From: Litorilituus sp.
GTDB lineage: Bacteria; Pseudomonadota; Gammaproteobacteria; Enterobacterales; Alteromonadaceae
Length of the DNA: 55,866 nucleotides
Assembly (NCBI GenBank): GCA_030754235.1
Contig: JASMAS010000049.1
Location: forward strand, 1-55,866
Direction of reading: 5' to 3'
A program made the position numbers and the translations under genes. Positions 16,731-25,983 of the stretch are shown here, in pieces. The notes below the pieces were generated by a model that saw nothing but the letters and a program-made list of their open reading frames with translations, was not told the origin of the DNA and ran no database searches. The first letter of the stretch is position 1. Each line of letters begins with the position of its first letter.

Positions 16731-19220
16731 TTACTGAACATCTAGCGTTAAATCTTGGTGCTGCCAATTAAACTTAACTGTTAAGCGTTGTGCTTTTTTA
16801 GTCCAATTGATGTTCTTCACTTGTTTTTTACCTACCATGACATTAGTTGGTTGGTGCTGCCAATTATGGATGACTACAGTCATTTCTCTGCTTTGTGGCA
16901 TGTCAACATAATGGTTATCACTTCTTGATAATTGAATCGTTAATTTGCCACTTTGTTGATTGGCTTTAAAGGATAGTAACTCAAAAAAGCCTTGTGCGTT
17001 AGCTTGAAACGTTTCACCATCATCTTCATACATTTCACCCTTACTATTTTTTACCGATTCATCAGCATAATAGTGAAGTGTCAGCTTGCTACTGTCGTAG
17101 TCTTGAGTAGATTGAATATCATCAATCATCGGAATAAATGACCCGGCGCGAACTAGCACTGGCAGGGTTTCTAGGTTCGTTTCCATGTCAATAATTTGCG
17201 CTCCTTGATGTTTAGTGCCGGTGAAATAGTCAAACCAAACGCCTTTAGGTAGGTTTACACAGACAGATTTCACCCCAGCATCAACAACGGGCGTTATTAA
17301 AAAAGCATCTCCCCAAAAGTAACTGATAGCATTATCCATCAAACTGAAGGCATCTTCATTTTTAAGCCCTTGCTCAAGGAATAGTGGACGCATAAGCGGC
17401 ATACCTGTAGAACTATTTTTATAGGCTAGGGTGTAATTATAAGGCAGTAGCTTATATCGTAACTTAATGAATTTTCGTAAAATATCTTGCGTTTCTTGAT
17501 CATGAAAAACAACTTCAGGGGCAATGTTATCTTGGGCATGTGGACGATAAATAGGTTGGAATACACCGTATTGTAACCAGCGAATATACATTTCTTTATC
17601 AAATGTTTCTCCACCAGCAAAACCACCTAAATCAGAGTGGGTATAACCCATACCAAATAAACCCATTTGTAAGCTGAGTTCAACCTGTGGTTTTAAACCA
17701 CCCCACGAGCGACTTACGTCGCCAGTCCAAGGGATCATACCGTAGCGTTGCGAACCAGCAAAACCTGATCGCATTAAGATAAATGGACGTTCATTAGGGA
17801 AAGTTGTTAATTGATTATCAAAAATCATTTTTGCCCATTGATGTCCATAGACATTATGAATGGCGTCAGCATTAACAACGTGGCCGTTATCTAACGTATG
17901 TAAGGTATCACTTGGGTGAACTTCTGGCTCCCCTAGATCTCCCCACCAGCCAGTGACTCCGTAGTTTGCAAGCTCTTGATAAATATTGTTAAACCAGTTT
18001 CTACCATCTTGATTGAAAATGTCAATTAGACCGGTATTGCCAAAGTAAAAATCAAAACGTTTTGTACTGCCATTATTCGTTTTAGCTAGCGCATTTTTAA
18101 CCACTGCATCCTGCCACTTAGAAGAACTTGTCAGTACGAAAGGTTCGGTTATCAGTACAGTTTTAACCCCTTGTTTGTTGATATCTGCTATCATTTTTTT
18201 AGGCTGGGGAAATGATTTTTTATCCCAGTCGAGGTTGCCCATATGACCTTTAATGTCTTTGCCAAACCAATACAAATCAAGAACAAGTGCATCAAGAGGG
18301 AAGTCTAAATCAATGAACTTTTTTACTGTATCCCTAACTTCCTGTTCAGTTCTGTAGCCAAAACGAGAAGCAAAATTTCCGAGTGCCCAGCGAGGTGGCA
18401 TAGGTTGTTTACCCGTGAGGTTAACATAGTTATGTATCAGCTGTGGGTAGCTGTTACCCGAAATAACTATATAAGCGGTACGCCCATTAATTGCTTCAAA
18501 TTGAAGTATGTTTTTTTCTGTTTTTGCTAAGTCGAGCCAACCTTTAGCAGAGTTATCAAAAAGAAGAATATACTTGTTACTCGACATCACTGCTGGCAAG
18601 CCAAAGTTCATTTGGTTTGACTGTGTGGTATAGCCATAGTGAGCTTTATTATATAACGGAAGACGATGACCTCGTCTGTCCATGCCTAATACTCGTTCAC
18701 CACCACCTAGTAATTTTTCCGTGTCTGAAATATTAAAACGAAAGCCTTTTATTTTTTCAGTTTCTTTTCTTTTTTCATTTGCTTGCTTTACTTGGTTAGA
18801 ACCAGTGAAAAATCCTACTTCTTCGGCAATCAGTAATTTGTCGCCCTGGTAAAAGCTAATAGTAAAAGGCGCTTTAGTTATAACAGCCTTGAGTGCTTTG
18901 CTTGCTATTATTAATTGTTTTTTTTGATTAACGACAGTAAAAGTTTGTGCTATTGCATCCTCTTTAATTGCAAATGAAGGGAGCATAGGGGTGTCGTTAA
19001 TTACAGGAATACTCTGGTATAACACTTCAATAGCATGACCATAACCTGTAAGAGTTACCTGCTTTTGCTGTGTGGTAATGACAATACTGTTATTGATTAG
19101 CTTATGGCTAACATAGTGATTATTAGTCGACTTTGCTTGGACAAAGTTTTGGCAGAAAATGCACGTTAATAACACTATTATAAAAAAATACGCTTGTGAT
19201 TTTTTTGCAAGTAAACGCAA
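16731..19220 (-). CDS. Exported GH31 alpha-glucosidase / alpha-glucosyltransferase
   Basis: A glycoside hydrolase family 31 enzyme of 829 residues with an N-terminal signal peptide (hydrophobic 11-24, probable cleavage after VQA), so periplasmic or surface-located. The family nucleophile is Asp428 in GWWGDLGEPE and the acid/base is Asp501 in PWTGDVSRSW; LVLDLYWFG and the WALGNFASRFGYR entry strand are also typical. The start is TTG 19220 with AGGGG upstream; no better ATG exists. It could hydrolyse maltodextrins, or act as an oligosaccharide 4-alpha-glucosyltransferase like Cellvibrio Agd31B, which has the same size and export. First gene of an operon with glk. Three LacI-type operators lie in its upstream region. 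Confidence 0.92.
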   Translation of the reverse strand: MRLLAKKSQAYFFIIVLLTCIFCQNFVQAKSTNNHYVSHKLINNSIVITTQQKQVTLTGYGHAIEVLYQSIPVINDTPMLPSFAIKEDAIAQTFTVVNQKKQLIIASKALKAVITKAPFTISFYQGDKLLIAEEVGFFTGSNQVKQANEKRKETEKIKGFRFNISDTEKLLGGGERVLGMDRRGHRLPLYNKAHYGYTTQSNQMNFGLPAVMSSNKYILLFDNSAKGWLDLAKTEKNILQFEAINGRTAYIVISGNSYPQLIHNYVNLTGKQPMPPRWALGNFASRFGYRTEQEVRDTVKKFIDLDFPLDALVLDLYWFGKDIKGHMGNLDWDKKSFPQPKKMIADINKQGVKTVLITEPFVLTSSSKWQDAVVKNALAKTNNGSTKRFDFYFGNTGLIDIFNQDGRNWFNNIYQELANYGVTGWWGDLGEPEVHPSDTLHTLDNGHVVNADAIHNVYGHQWAKMIFDNQLTTFPNERPFILMRSGFAGSQRYGMIPWTGDVSRSWGGLKPQVELSLQMGLFGMGYTHSDLGGFAGGETFDKEMYIRWLQYGVFQPIYRPHAQDNIAPEVVFHDQETQDILRKFIKLRYKLLPYNYTLAYKNSSTGMPLMRPLFLEQGLKNEDAFSLMDNAISYFWGDAFLITPVVDAGVKSVCVNLPKGVWFDYFTGTKHQGAQIIDMETNLETLPVLVRAGSFIPMIDDIQSTQDYDSSKLTLHYYADESVKNSKGEMYEDDGETFQANAQGFFELLSFKANQQSGKLTIQLSRSDNHYVDMPQSREMTVVIHNWQHQPTNVMVGKKQVKNINWTKKAQRLTVKFNWQHQDLTLDVQ

Positions 19221-19285
19221 GGAAATCCCCTAAATTTATATGTATTTACAGTGATAATAACCTTAGTTAGCTTATTGCTACATCT

Positions 19286-19381
19286 TGAATACGTATGCAG
19301 GTGTTTGTTTAAGCTTAGCTGATTGATTCAAAGTGATACATACGTATGCATTTTCTTTTTATACGAATACATACGTATGCA
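19286..19381. promoter_or_regulatory. Three LacI-type operators in the GH31/GH13 divergent promoter
   Basis: TGAATACGTATGCA (19286-19299), TACATACGTATGCA (19337-19350) and TACATACGTATGCA (19368-19381). Their offsets are 51 and 31 bases, close to five and three helical turns, so proteins bound there would face the same side. They sit between the leftward GH31-glk operon and the rightward GH13 genes and should control both. Confidence 0.8.
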
Positions 19382-19486
19382 AAGCCTGTTACCTACCTTT
19401 TTTATTGCGTATTCTCTTTAAGAGTAATTAATAACAATGAGCTAGCGTAAGATTTTTAGCTAGCAAAAAATTTACCGGGGTTTTAA

Positions 19487-21115
19487 ATGAGTGAACAAAT
19501 GTGGTGGCGTGGAGCAGTTATTTATCAGATATATCCGCGTAGCTTTAATGATGCTAACCATGATGGTATTGGTGATTTACCCGGTATTATTACCAAATTA
19601 GACTACATAGCAAGCCTAGGTGTAGATGCGATATGGATTTCACCATTTTTTAAATCACCCATGAAAGATTTTGGCTATGACATTAGTGATTATCGCGATA
19701 TAGACCCTATTTTTGGTACGCTTGATGATTTTGATGAGTTAATTGAAAAAGCGCATGCTTTAGGCATTAAGATAATGATTGACCAGGTGCTTAGCCATAC
19801 CTCAGATCAACATCAATGGTTTATTGAGAGTCGCGAAGATCAAACAAATGACAAAGCTGATTGGTATATATGGGCTGATGCCAAAGAAGATGGCACAGCA
19901 CCTAATAATTGGTTATCAATTTTTGGTGGTAGCGGTTGGACATGGGAGCCACGTCGTCAGCAGTATTATTTGCATAACTTTTTATCAAGCCAGCCTGATT
20001 TAAACTTCCATAACCCTGATGTTCAAAAAGCCGTACTTGATAACGTTGAATTTTGGTTAAAGCGTGGCGTTGATGGTTTTAGACTTGACGCTATTAACTT
20101 TTGCTTTCATGATGCGCAGCTTAGAGATAACCCCGCAAAACCAAAAGAGTTACGCCAAAGCATTGGTTTTGATGAAAAGAATCCATATGCTTATCAATAT
20201 CATTATTACAATAACACTCAAGATGAAAACCTAGCCTTTATTGAATCAATTCGCGCTTTGCTTGATAAGTACCCCGGCACTGTGGCACTAGGAGAGATTT
20301 CTTCTGAAGATTCATTAAAAACCATGGCGGAGTATACCCAAGGTGATAGTCGATTACATATGGGTTATAGCTTTGATTTGTTAACTGAAAATTTTACCGC
20401 AGCTTATATAAAACAAGTTGTACAATCTCTTGAAAGTAGCGTGTCTGACGGGTGGCCATGCTGGTCTATATCTAACCACGATGTTGAGCGTGTTGTTTCT
20501 CGTTGGGGGGGGTATCAAAGTGCAGATTTTGCAAAAATGCTTTTTGCTATGATTTCTTCATTGCGAGGCAGTGTGTGTAGTTATCAAGGGGAAGAATTAG
20601 GGCTAACTGAAGCGGATATCGCTTATGAAGATATTCAAGATCCATACGGTGTTGCCTTTTGGCCACAATTTAAAGGACGCGATGGATGTCGTACACCCCA
20701 CCCGTGGCAAAAAGAACAAACCAATGCAGGATTTAGCTCAGCTAAACCTTGGTTACCGATGTCTGCTGAGCATGTAAATAAATCGGTAGATGTACAAGAT
20801 AAACAAGCTGATTCGGTATTAAATAGTTATCGTCACTTTACTCTATGGCGTAAAAAACAACCCTCATTGCTTTACGGTGATATTGTTTTATTACAAACAC
20901 CTGAGCCTATACTTGCTTTTGAGAGGCACTATCAAGGAACTAAAATACTAGTCTGTTTCAATTTAAGTACACACGAGCAACAGCTTTCATTAACCAGTTT
21001 AAACCTTGAAATTGATAAATTTACGATACTTAGTGATCATCATTTACTAAGTGCTAGTGTTGACCAAGGTGAATTACAACTACCTGCTTTTGCAAGTTTT
21101 TATGCTGAACTGTAA
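19487..21115 (+). CDS. Cytosolic GH13 alpha-glucosidase (subfamily 23 type)
   Basis: An intracellular exo-alpha-glucosidase releasing glucose from maltose and short alpha-glucosides; no signal peptide. The 542-residue protein begins WWRGAVIYQIYPRSF and has the four GH13 regions: the DQVLSHTSDQH block, GFRLDAINF with nucleophile Asp201, LGEIS with acid/base Glu270, and SNHDVERV with Asp332. These positions and the length match the GH13_23 alpha-glucosidases described from Halomonas. The AINF sequence after the nucleophile is typical of that subfamily. It is followed 44 bases later by the exported amylase gene, forming an operon under the three operators at 19286-19381. Confidence 0.93.
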   Translation: MSEQMWWRGAVIYQIYPRSFNDANHDGIGDLPGIITKLDYIASLGVDAIWISPFFKSPMKDFGYDISDYRDIDPIFGTLDDFDELIEKAHALGIKIMIDQVLSHTSDQHQWFIESREDQTNDKADWYIWADAKEDGTAPNNWLSIFGGSGWTWEPRRQQYYLHNFLSSQPDLNFHNPDVQKAVLDNVEFWLKRGVDGFRLDAINFCFHDAQLRDNPAKPKELRQSIGFDEKNPYAYQYHYYNNTQDENLAFIESIRALLDKYPGTVALGEISSEDSLKTMAEYTQGDSRLHMGYSFDLLTENFTAAYIKQVVQSLESSVSDGWPCWSISNHDVERVVSRWGGYQSADFAKMLFAMISSLRGSVCSYQGEELGLTEADIAYEDIQDPYGVAFWPQFKGRDGCRTPHPWQKEQTNAGFSSAKPWLPMSAEHVNKSVDVQDKQADSVLNSYRHFTLWRKKQPSLLYGDIVLLQTPEPILAFERHYQGTKILVCFNLSTHEQQLSLTSLNLEIDKFTILSDHHLLSASVDQGELQLPAFASFYAEL

Positions 21116-21159
21116 TTGTTAGAATGCTATATTTTTACTGTTTTTTAAAGAATCATAAT

Positions 21160-22974
21160 ATGAAATCATTTACTAATATCTCAATCGTAGTTAGCTTAGT
21201 ACTGACTTTGCTTATTTCATCGTCTTTGAAAGCTATATCTCAAGAACAAAAAACGCAGCGTGTTGCTGTGCAAACGAATAATCAATTCATTGCTAAAGCG
21301 GCTACTTTAACGCCTTATCAACAGAGAAAATTTCAAGATGAAGTATTTTATTTTGTCTTGCCAGATCGTTTTTATAATGCCGATCCGAGTAATGATTTAG
21401 GTGCCAATGTCTCGGATAAAAAACGAGCTTTATCTCATGGTGGCTTAGATAAAACACACAAGGGTATGTATCACGGCGGTGATCTTGTAGGGTTAACTGA
21501 AAAGCTCCCTTATCTGGATAACATGGGGATTACTGCTATTTGGTTAACGCCTATTTTGCGCAATAGAGCCATGCAGTCGGGTACCTCAGGTTATCACGGC
21601 TATTGGATTTTAGATTTTACTGAAATAGATCCCCATCTTGGCAGTAATACTGATTTAAAACACTTTATTGACCAAGCACACAAACGCAATATTAAAGTGT
21701 TTTTTGATATTATTACTAACCACACCGCTGATGTGATTAAATACAAAGAGTGTCACGGAGAAGACGGTTTAGGCTGGTTAATTCAAGAGAAGGGGGAAGA
21801 TTGTCCATTTAAATCGGTTGAGCAGCTTGTTAGCGGTGACACATATACACCAGTAATTCCAGCAGGTGATGAAACGTTAAAAGTACCAGCGTGGCTTAAC
21901 GATGTGAGCCTTTATCATAACCAAGGTGATTCGAACTGGGCAGGTGAAAGCGCGATTAGGGGAGATTTTTCTGGTCTTGATGATCTCAACACCAACCGTG
22001 AAACAGTCGTTGATGGCATGATAGATATTTATAAAAACATTATTACAGAATTTAAGCCTGATGGCTTTCGTATTGATACGGTTAAACATGTCAATATGGC
22101 ATTTTGGCAAGCATTTTCACCTGCGCTAATTAAACATGCCAAATCATTGGGTATACAAAACTTCTTTATGTACGGTGAAGTATATAGTTTTAACCCTGAA
22201 GAATTAAGTCGCTTTACCACACAAGGGAAAATACCATCAATTCTTGATTTTGCTCTGCAAGGAGCGATACGAAGTACCTTGGTTGATCAAAAAGGTACTG
22301 ATGAATTTGCCAAACTATTTGCGCAAGATTATTTTTATCAAACAGCACATAATGATATAGACAATACTGATGCAAACCAACTGGTGAACTTTACCGGTAA
22401 CCACGATATGGGACGTTTTGCTCATTTTTTAAGAGAAAGTAAGCATAACTACAGTGAACAAGAACAAATAAAACGTAACCTACTAGCGCATGCAATGTTA
22501 TATTTTAGTCGTGGTGTGCCAGTCATATATTATGGTGACGAACAAGGTTTTGTTGGTGATGGCGGTGATCAGGCTTCACGCCAAGACATGATGCCATCAT
22601 TTGTTGCCAGTTATAATGATGATGATTTATTAGCGACCGATAAAACAACGGCAGAAGATAACTTTGATGTTAATCATTTGTTTTATAATGCCTTTGCTAA
22701 ATATGCTGAGCTATATCAGCAATACCCAGCATTACGATTTGGCCAACAAACAACGCTTTACTCAAAAGAGAAACCAGGGCTTTTTGCTATTGAAAGAAAT
22801 TACTCATTAGCAGGAGCACAACAAAAACTTATGGTGATATTTAATACGGCAACAACAGCACAAAGCATTGATGTTGTTGATAACGCAAAAGAAGCAACAT
22901 TGCTTTATCAATCAACAGCTGGCGATAAAGACAATATTGCGCCATTGAGTTTTGCTATTTACCAGCTTGACTAA
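21160..22974 (+). CDS. Exported GH13 alpha-amylase family enzyme
   Basis: A 604-residue exported glycosidase. ATG 21160 starts a clean signal peptide (KSFTNISIVVSLVLTLLIS, cleavage near LKA); an upstream in-frame ATG at 21124 lacks a ribosome binding site. The catalytic (beta/alpha)8 barrel carries FVLPDRFYN, FDIITNHTAD, GFRIDTVKH with nucleophile Asp306, MYGEVYS with Glu340 and TGNHDMGRF with Asp416. The sequence resembles bacterial alpha-amylases/cyclomaltodextrinase-like enzymes acting outside the cytoplasm. Second gene of the operon with the cytosolic alpha-glucosidase; a strong bidirectional terminator follows. Exact product spectrum is not predictable from sequence. Confidence 0.9.
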   Translation: MKSFTNISIVVSLVLTLLISSSLKAISQEQKTQRVAVQTNNQFIAKAATLTPYQQRKFQDEVFYFVLPDRFYNADPSNDLGANVSDKKRALSHGGLDKTHKGMYHGGDLVGLTEKLPYLDNMGITAIWLTPILRNRAMQSGTSGYHGYWILDFTEIDPHLGSNTDLKHFIDQAHKRNIKVFFDIITNHTADVIKYKECHGEDGLGWLIQEKGEDCPFKSVEQLVSGDTYTPVIPAGDETLKVPAWLNDVSLYHNQGDSNWAGESAIRGDFSGLDDLNTNRETVVDGMIDIYKNIITEFKPDGFRIDTVKHVNMAFWQAFSPALIKHAKSLGIQNFFMYGEVYSFNPEELSRFTTQGKIPSILDFALQGAIRSTLVDQKGTDEFAKLFAQDYFYQTAHNDIDNTDANQLVNFTGNHDMGRFAHFLRESKHNYSEQEQIKRNLLAHAMLYFSRGVPVIYYGDEQGFVGDGGDQASRQDMMPSFVASYNDDDLLATDKTTAEDNFDVNHLFYNAFAKYAELYQQYPALRFGQQTTLYSKEKPGLFAIERNYSLAGAQQKLMVIFNTATTAQSIDVVDNAKEATLLYQSTAGDKDNIAPLSFAIYQLD

Positions 22975-23110
22975 TTTGTTTGAAATAGTCCTCTTTTGGC
23001 TAGATTAATGGTCTTTATCTGATTATTTAGAGTCCTGAAAAAGGGCTGTCCGTGCTCATAGCGAACAGATAAGCTTAGGATAAACGGAGATGCTCACGAT
23101 TTAGGAATCC

Positions 23111-23144
23111 CAAAAGCCGATAGTTAGCTATCGGCTTTTGTTTA
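23111..23144. terminator. Bidirectional terminator between amylase and mscS-type genes
   Basis: Exact 13-bp stem CAAAAGCCGATAG/CTATCGGCTTTTG with a 4-base loop (23111-23140), flanked by T-rich sequence on the right. It lies between convergent genes. Confidence 0.9.
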
Positions 23145-23147
23145 GTG

Positions 23148-24041
23148 TTATTTGGCTACTTGATGGACATGTACATCGCGCTGTGGGAATGGAATGGTTA
23201 TATTCTCAGCCTCTAACGCCTTATAAATACAGGCATAAGCTTTATATTTAGCTTCATAAAGATTAATAGTTGGCGTCCATAAACGAATAGCGATAGTGAT
23301 AGCGCTGTCGGAAAATTCATCAATGCCTATTTGCAACTTTCTGTTTTTTCCACTAACTCCTAGCCTTAAAATGGCCTCTTCAAGCAGTTTTACAACCTCT
23401 AATGGGTTATGCTGATAAGCAATACCTACTTTCAACTCCAGTAATGAATCGTGCTGTGAATTATGCAAAATCTCACCGACGATATGTTTATTGGGAATAG
23501 TGATTAAAACATCGTCTTCATTTTTTAACAGTGTATAGGCAAGCAATACCTCTTCAACAACCCCAGTAACACCATGAACAGTGATGGTATCACCAACTAC
23601 AAACGGCCTGATAAGAATAATGTTAAAACCAGCAGCATAGTTAGCTAATAAGCCTTGTAATGCTAACCCAGCACCTAAAGAGACAGCACCAATGGCAGCA
23701 ATAAATGGCGTGACACTAATTCCTAACTTACCTAAGGCAACAATGGTTATCATTATTACAATCAGCATTTTTGTGGTGTTAGCTAAAAACTGACTTAAGG
23801 TGATATCGAGTTTATGCTTTTGGCATAATCGTAATACCCAAGCCGATATTTTCCCTGCTACGATGTAGCCAAAAACAAAAATAATGATGGCGCCAATGAG
23901 TTGGAAACTATAATTGGTAAAAAACTCAACGATTATATTGTAGATATTAGCAACTTGATCCATTTCATTTTTTAATAAGTTGCTCGGAGCAAGAGAGGTA
24001 CTATTTTCTTTGGTAGTTTCGGCTAATATAGAAGTAAGCAC
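23148..24041 (-). CDS. mscS: Small-conductance mechanosensitive channel (MscS family)
   Basis: Inner-membrane tension-gated channel that releases solutes on osmotic downshift. The 297-residue protein has three transmembrane segments (about residues 40-62, 82-104 and 108-135 from this start), with the pore-lining TM3 GAVSLGAGLALQGLLANYAAGF and the beta-domain RPFVVGDTITVHGVTGVVEEV. The start is GTG 24041, preceded by a perfect AAGGAG; the longer frame to a TTG at 24086 has no such signal. It is in the middle of the sugar locus but has no LacI-type operator, so it is probably an unrelated resident or a helper against osmotic load during sugar uptake. Confidence 0.92.
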   Translation of the reverse strand: MLTSILAETTKENSTSLAPSNLLKNEMDQVANIYNIIVEFFTNYSFQLIGAIIIFVFGYIVAGKISAWVLRLCQKHKLDITLSQFLANTTKMLIVIMITIVALGKLGISVTPFIAAIGAVSLGAGLALQGLLANYAAGFNIILIRPFVVGDTITVHGVTGVVEEVLLAYTLLKNEDDVLITIPNKHIVGEILHNSQHDSLLELKVGIAYQHNPLEVVKLLEEAILRLGVSGKNRKLQIGIDEFSDSAITIAIRLWTPTINLYEAKYKAYACIYKALEAENITIPFPQRDVHVHQVAK

Positions 24042-24306
24042 AAAGACTCCTTGTGATCGGGTAAGTGGGTAATTATTTTCTATCAAAGTAGATTATTAAC
24101 ATATTTTCTCCTTAAGCCAAGGCCTAATGGCGAAGTATTCAACAGCCCTAGAGTATGTGACTTTTTCTTACTTGATCAAAATGGTGGGCGTCACTTGTTA
24201 TTAATATATTGTTAATGCTGGGTTTTAGTTGGAATTTATCAGCTATTCGCTTTATGATTTTAATAAGTAATATCTGAAATAAAACCCACTATGATAATAT
24301 GTTAAT

Positions 24307-24334
24307 AGCCATGCTAATATCATTTGGCATGGCT
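24307..24334 (-). terminator. Hairpin downstream of halogenase gene, possible terminator
   Basis: Exact 8-bp inverted repeat AGCCATGC (24307-24314) and GCATGGCT (24327-24334), 22 bases beyond the halogenase stop. The sequence after it on the leftward strand is AT-rich but lacks a clean T run, so strength is uncertain. The rest of the 24042-24355 gap shows nothing but room for the mscS promoter. Confidence 0.45.
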
Positions 24335-24355
24335 TGTTGGCTTGTGGAGAATACC

Positions 24356-25864
24356 CTAAATCGATGTTAAAAACTCATCATGTCTAGGCAGTTTTTCTAC
24401 TGTGCGATTGATTAACGTTGTTAAGTTATTCATTAAATCATTCACCTGCTCGGTTGTTAAAGTATCTACGAGTGGGTGGTGATCTTTGGGCACAATGCCT
24501 TGACCTATCATGACTTGTTGCCAAGCGATTTCAGTAAATAAATCATCAGGATTACAGAATACTTTACCAGTTTTATTAAAAAGTTGGATCTTATTAATTA
24601 ATGACTCTGGTACATCCATGCGCTGACAAGCCCGCCAAAACTCACTGTCACCACGACTATTGAGTTTGTAATGCAAAATAATAAAATCGCGAATACCTTC
24701 AGATTCTATTTTTGATTGTCGGTTAAACTCATTTATTTCCTCAATATTAATACCATTATGAGGGAAAAACTTCACTAAGCGAATCGCTGCCGTTTGTATT
24801 AAATGAATGTTGGTTGACTCTAGCGGTTCAAAAAAACCACTGGCTAAGCCAATACATACGACATTTTTATTCCATTGTTTACGGCGACGGCCTGTTTTAT
24901 AAGGAACTACTTTTGGTTCAGCTAGTGGTTTGCCATCTAAATTGTTCAGTAAAACTTCTTTGGCTTCTTCGTCACTCATGTGTTTGTCTGAGTAGACTAA
25001 ACCATTGCCTGTTCTGTGTTGTAGTGGAATACGCCACTGCCAGCCAACTTTGTGGGCGGTAGAACGCGTGTATGGTTCAGTATTTTCAGTACGCTCACAA
25101 GGTACTGCCATAGCGCGATTACAGGGTAACCAATGTGACCAGTCGTCGTAACCTGTGCTTAAGGTTTTTTCAATTAATAAGGCGGCAAGGCCGGTACAAT
25201 CGACAAATAAATCACCTTTAACGCTTGTGCCGTCTTCAAGTTGTACACTTTCGATAAAGCCAGTGTCATGGTGTTGATTTACCTGTGTGATCATGCCTTC
25301 AATGCGTTTAACGCCCATGCCTTGTGCATGTTGTCGCAGAAATTTAGCGTACAAGCCAGCATCGAAATGATAGGCATAGGCTAGCCCTGGTAAGTTGGTA
25401 TTTGGAATGTTATTAACCGGGGCAAATTTGCTCTGTTTTGCGGCTTGATAATTTAATGAGTAATCCCAAAAGCTATTGCTATCAATGTTGTTACTGCCAT
25501 TTTCTAGCTGTTGAGCTTTTTGCCAAAAGTGGTGAAAATCACAAAAAGGAAATTTTTTACCTATGCTGCCAAAAGCATGCATATAGCTGTCACCCTCTTT
25601 ATTCCAGTTATTAAATTCAATGCCCAGTTTTATCGTGCCTTGGGTGGCTTTTATAAATTCTTTTTCATCGATACCAATAGCGCTGTTGAAGTTTACAATC
25701 GGGGGAATGGTTGCTTCACCTACGCCAACAATACCAATTTTGTCAGACTCAATAAGGGTAATGTTGAGGGTTTTGCCGAGTACTTTTGCCAGTAGTGACG
25801 ATGTCATCCAACCGGCAGTACCACCACCAACAACGACAACATTTTTAATTTTATCTTTGTTCAT
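24356..25864 (-). CDS. Flavin-dependent tryptophan-halogenase family protein
   Basis: A 502-residue FAD-dependent oxidoreductase of the Trp_halogenase family. It has the FAD motif GGGTAG at residues 13-18, the WQWRIP form of the family signature WxWxIP at about 275-280, Lys79 (GTIKLGIEF) and Glu346 (GFFEPLES). Those two residues fall at the positions of the catalytic Lys and Glu reported for PrnA-type halogenases, so the active site looks intact. Homologues occur beside carbohydrate-type TBDRs in Alteromonadales, Xanthomonas and Caulobacter, with unknown substrate. AGGGA precedes ATG 25864. It is downstream of TBDR1 past a hairpin terminator, so expression by read-through or from its own promoter is possible. 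Halogenation of a sugar-linked or surface target is speculation. Confidence 0.88.
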   Translation of the reverse strand: MNKDKIKNVVVVGGGTAGWMTSSLLAKVLGKTLNITLIESDKIGIVGVGEATIPPIVNFNSAIGIDEKEFIKATQGTIKLGIEFNNWNKEGDSYMHAFGSIGKKFPFCDFHHFWQKAQQLENGSNNIDSNSFWDYSLNYQAAKQSKFAPVNNIPNTNLPGLAYAYHFDAGLYAKFLRQHAQGMGVKRIEGMITQVNQHHDTGFIESVQLEDGTSVKGDLFVDCTGLAALLIEKTLSTGYDDWSHWLPCNRAMAVPCERTENTEPYTRSTAHKVGWQWRIPLQHRTGNGLVYSDKHMSDEEAKEVLLNNLDGKPLAEPKVVPYKTGRRRKQWNKNVVCIGLASGFFEPLESTNIHLIQTAAIRLVKFFPHNGINIEEINEFNRQSKIESEGIRDFIILHYKLNSRGDSEFWRACQRMDVPESLINKIQLFNKTGKVFCNPDDLFTEIAWQQVMIGQGIVPKDHHPLVDTLTTEQVNDLMNNLTTLINRTVEKLPRHDEFLTSI

Positions 25865-25912
25865 AATTCCCTCAACTATTTATTCGGTATTTGTATCAGT
25901 ATAAGTTAAAAA

Positions 25913-25943
25913 AAAGCCCTTGTACTGAGCATACAAGGGCTTT
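25913..25943 (-). terminator. Terminator/attenuator between TBDR1 and halogenase genes
   Basis: Exact 12-bp stem AAAGCCCTTGTA/TACAAGGGCTTT with a 7-base loop. Read leftward the stem is followed by eight T. It ends the receptor transcript and would let only part of it continue into the halogenase gene. Confidence 0.88.
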
Positions 25944-25983
25944 CAAATTAACTTGTAGCATATATTGACTACGTGATTTTTAA

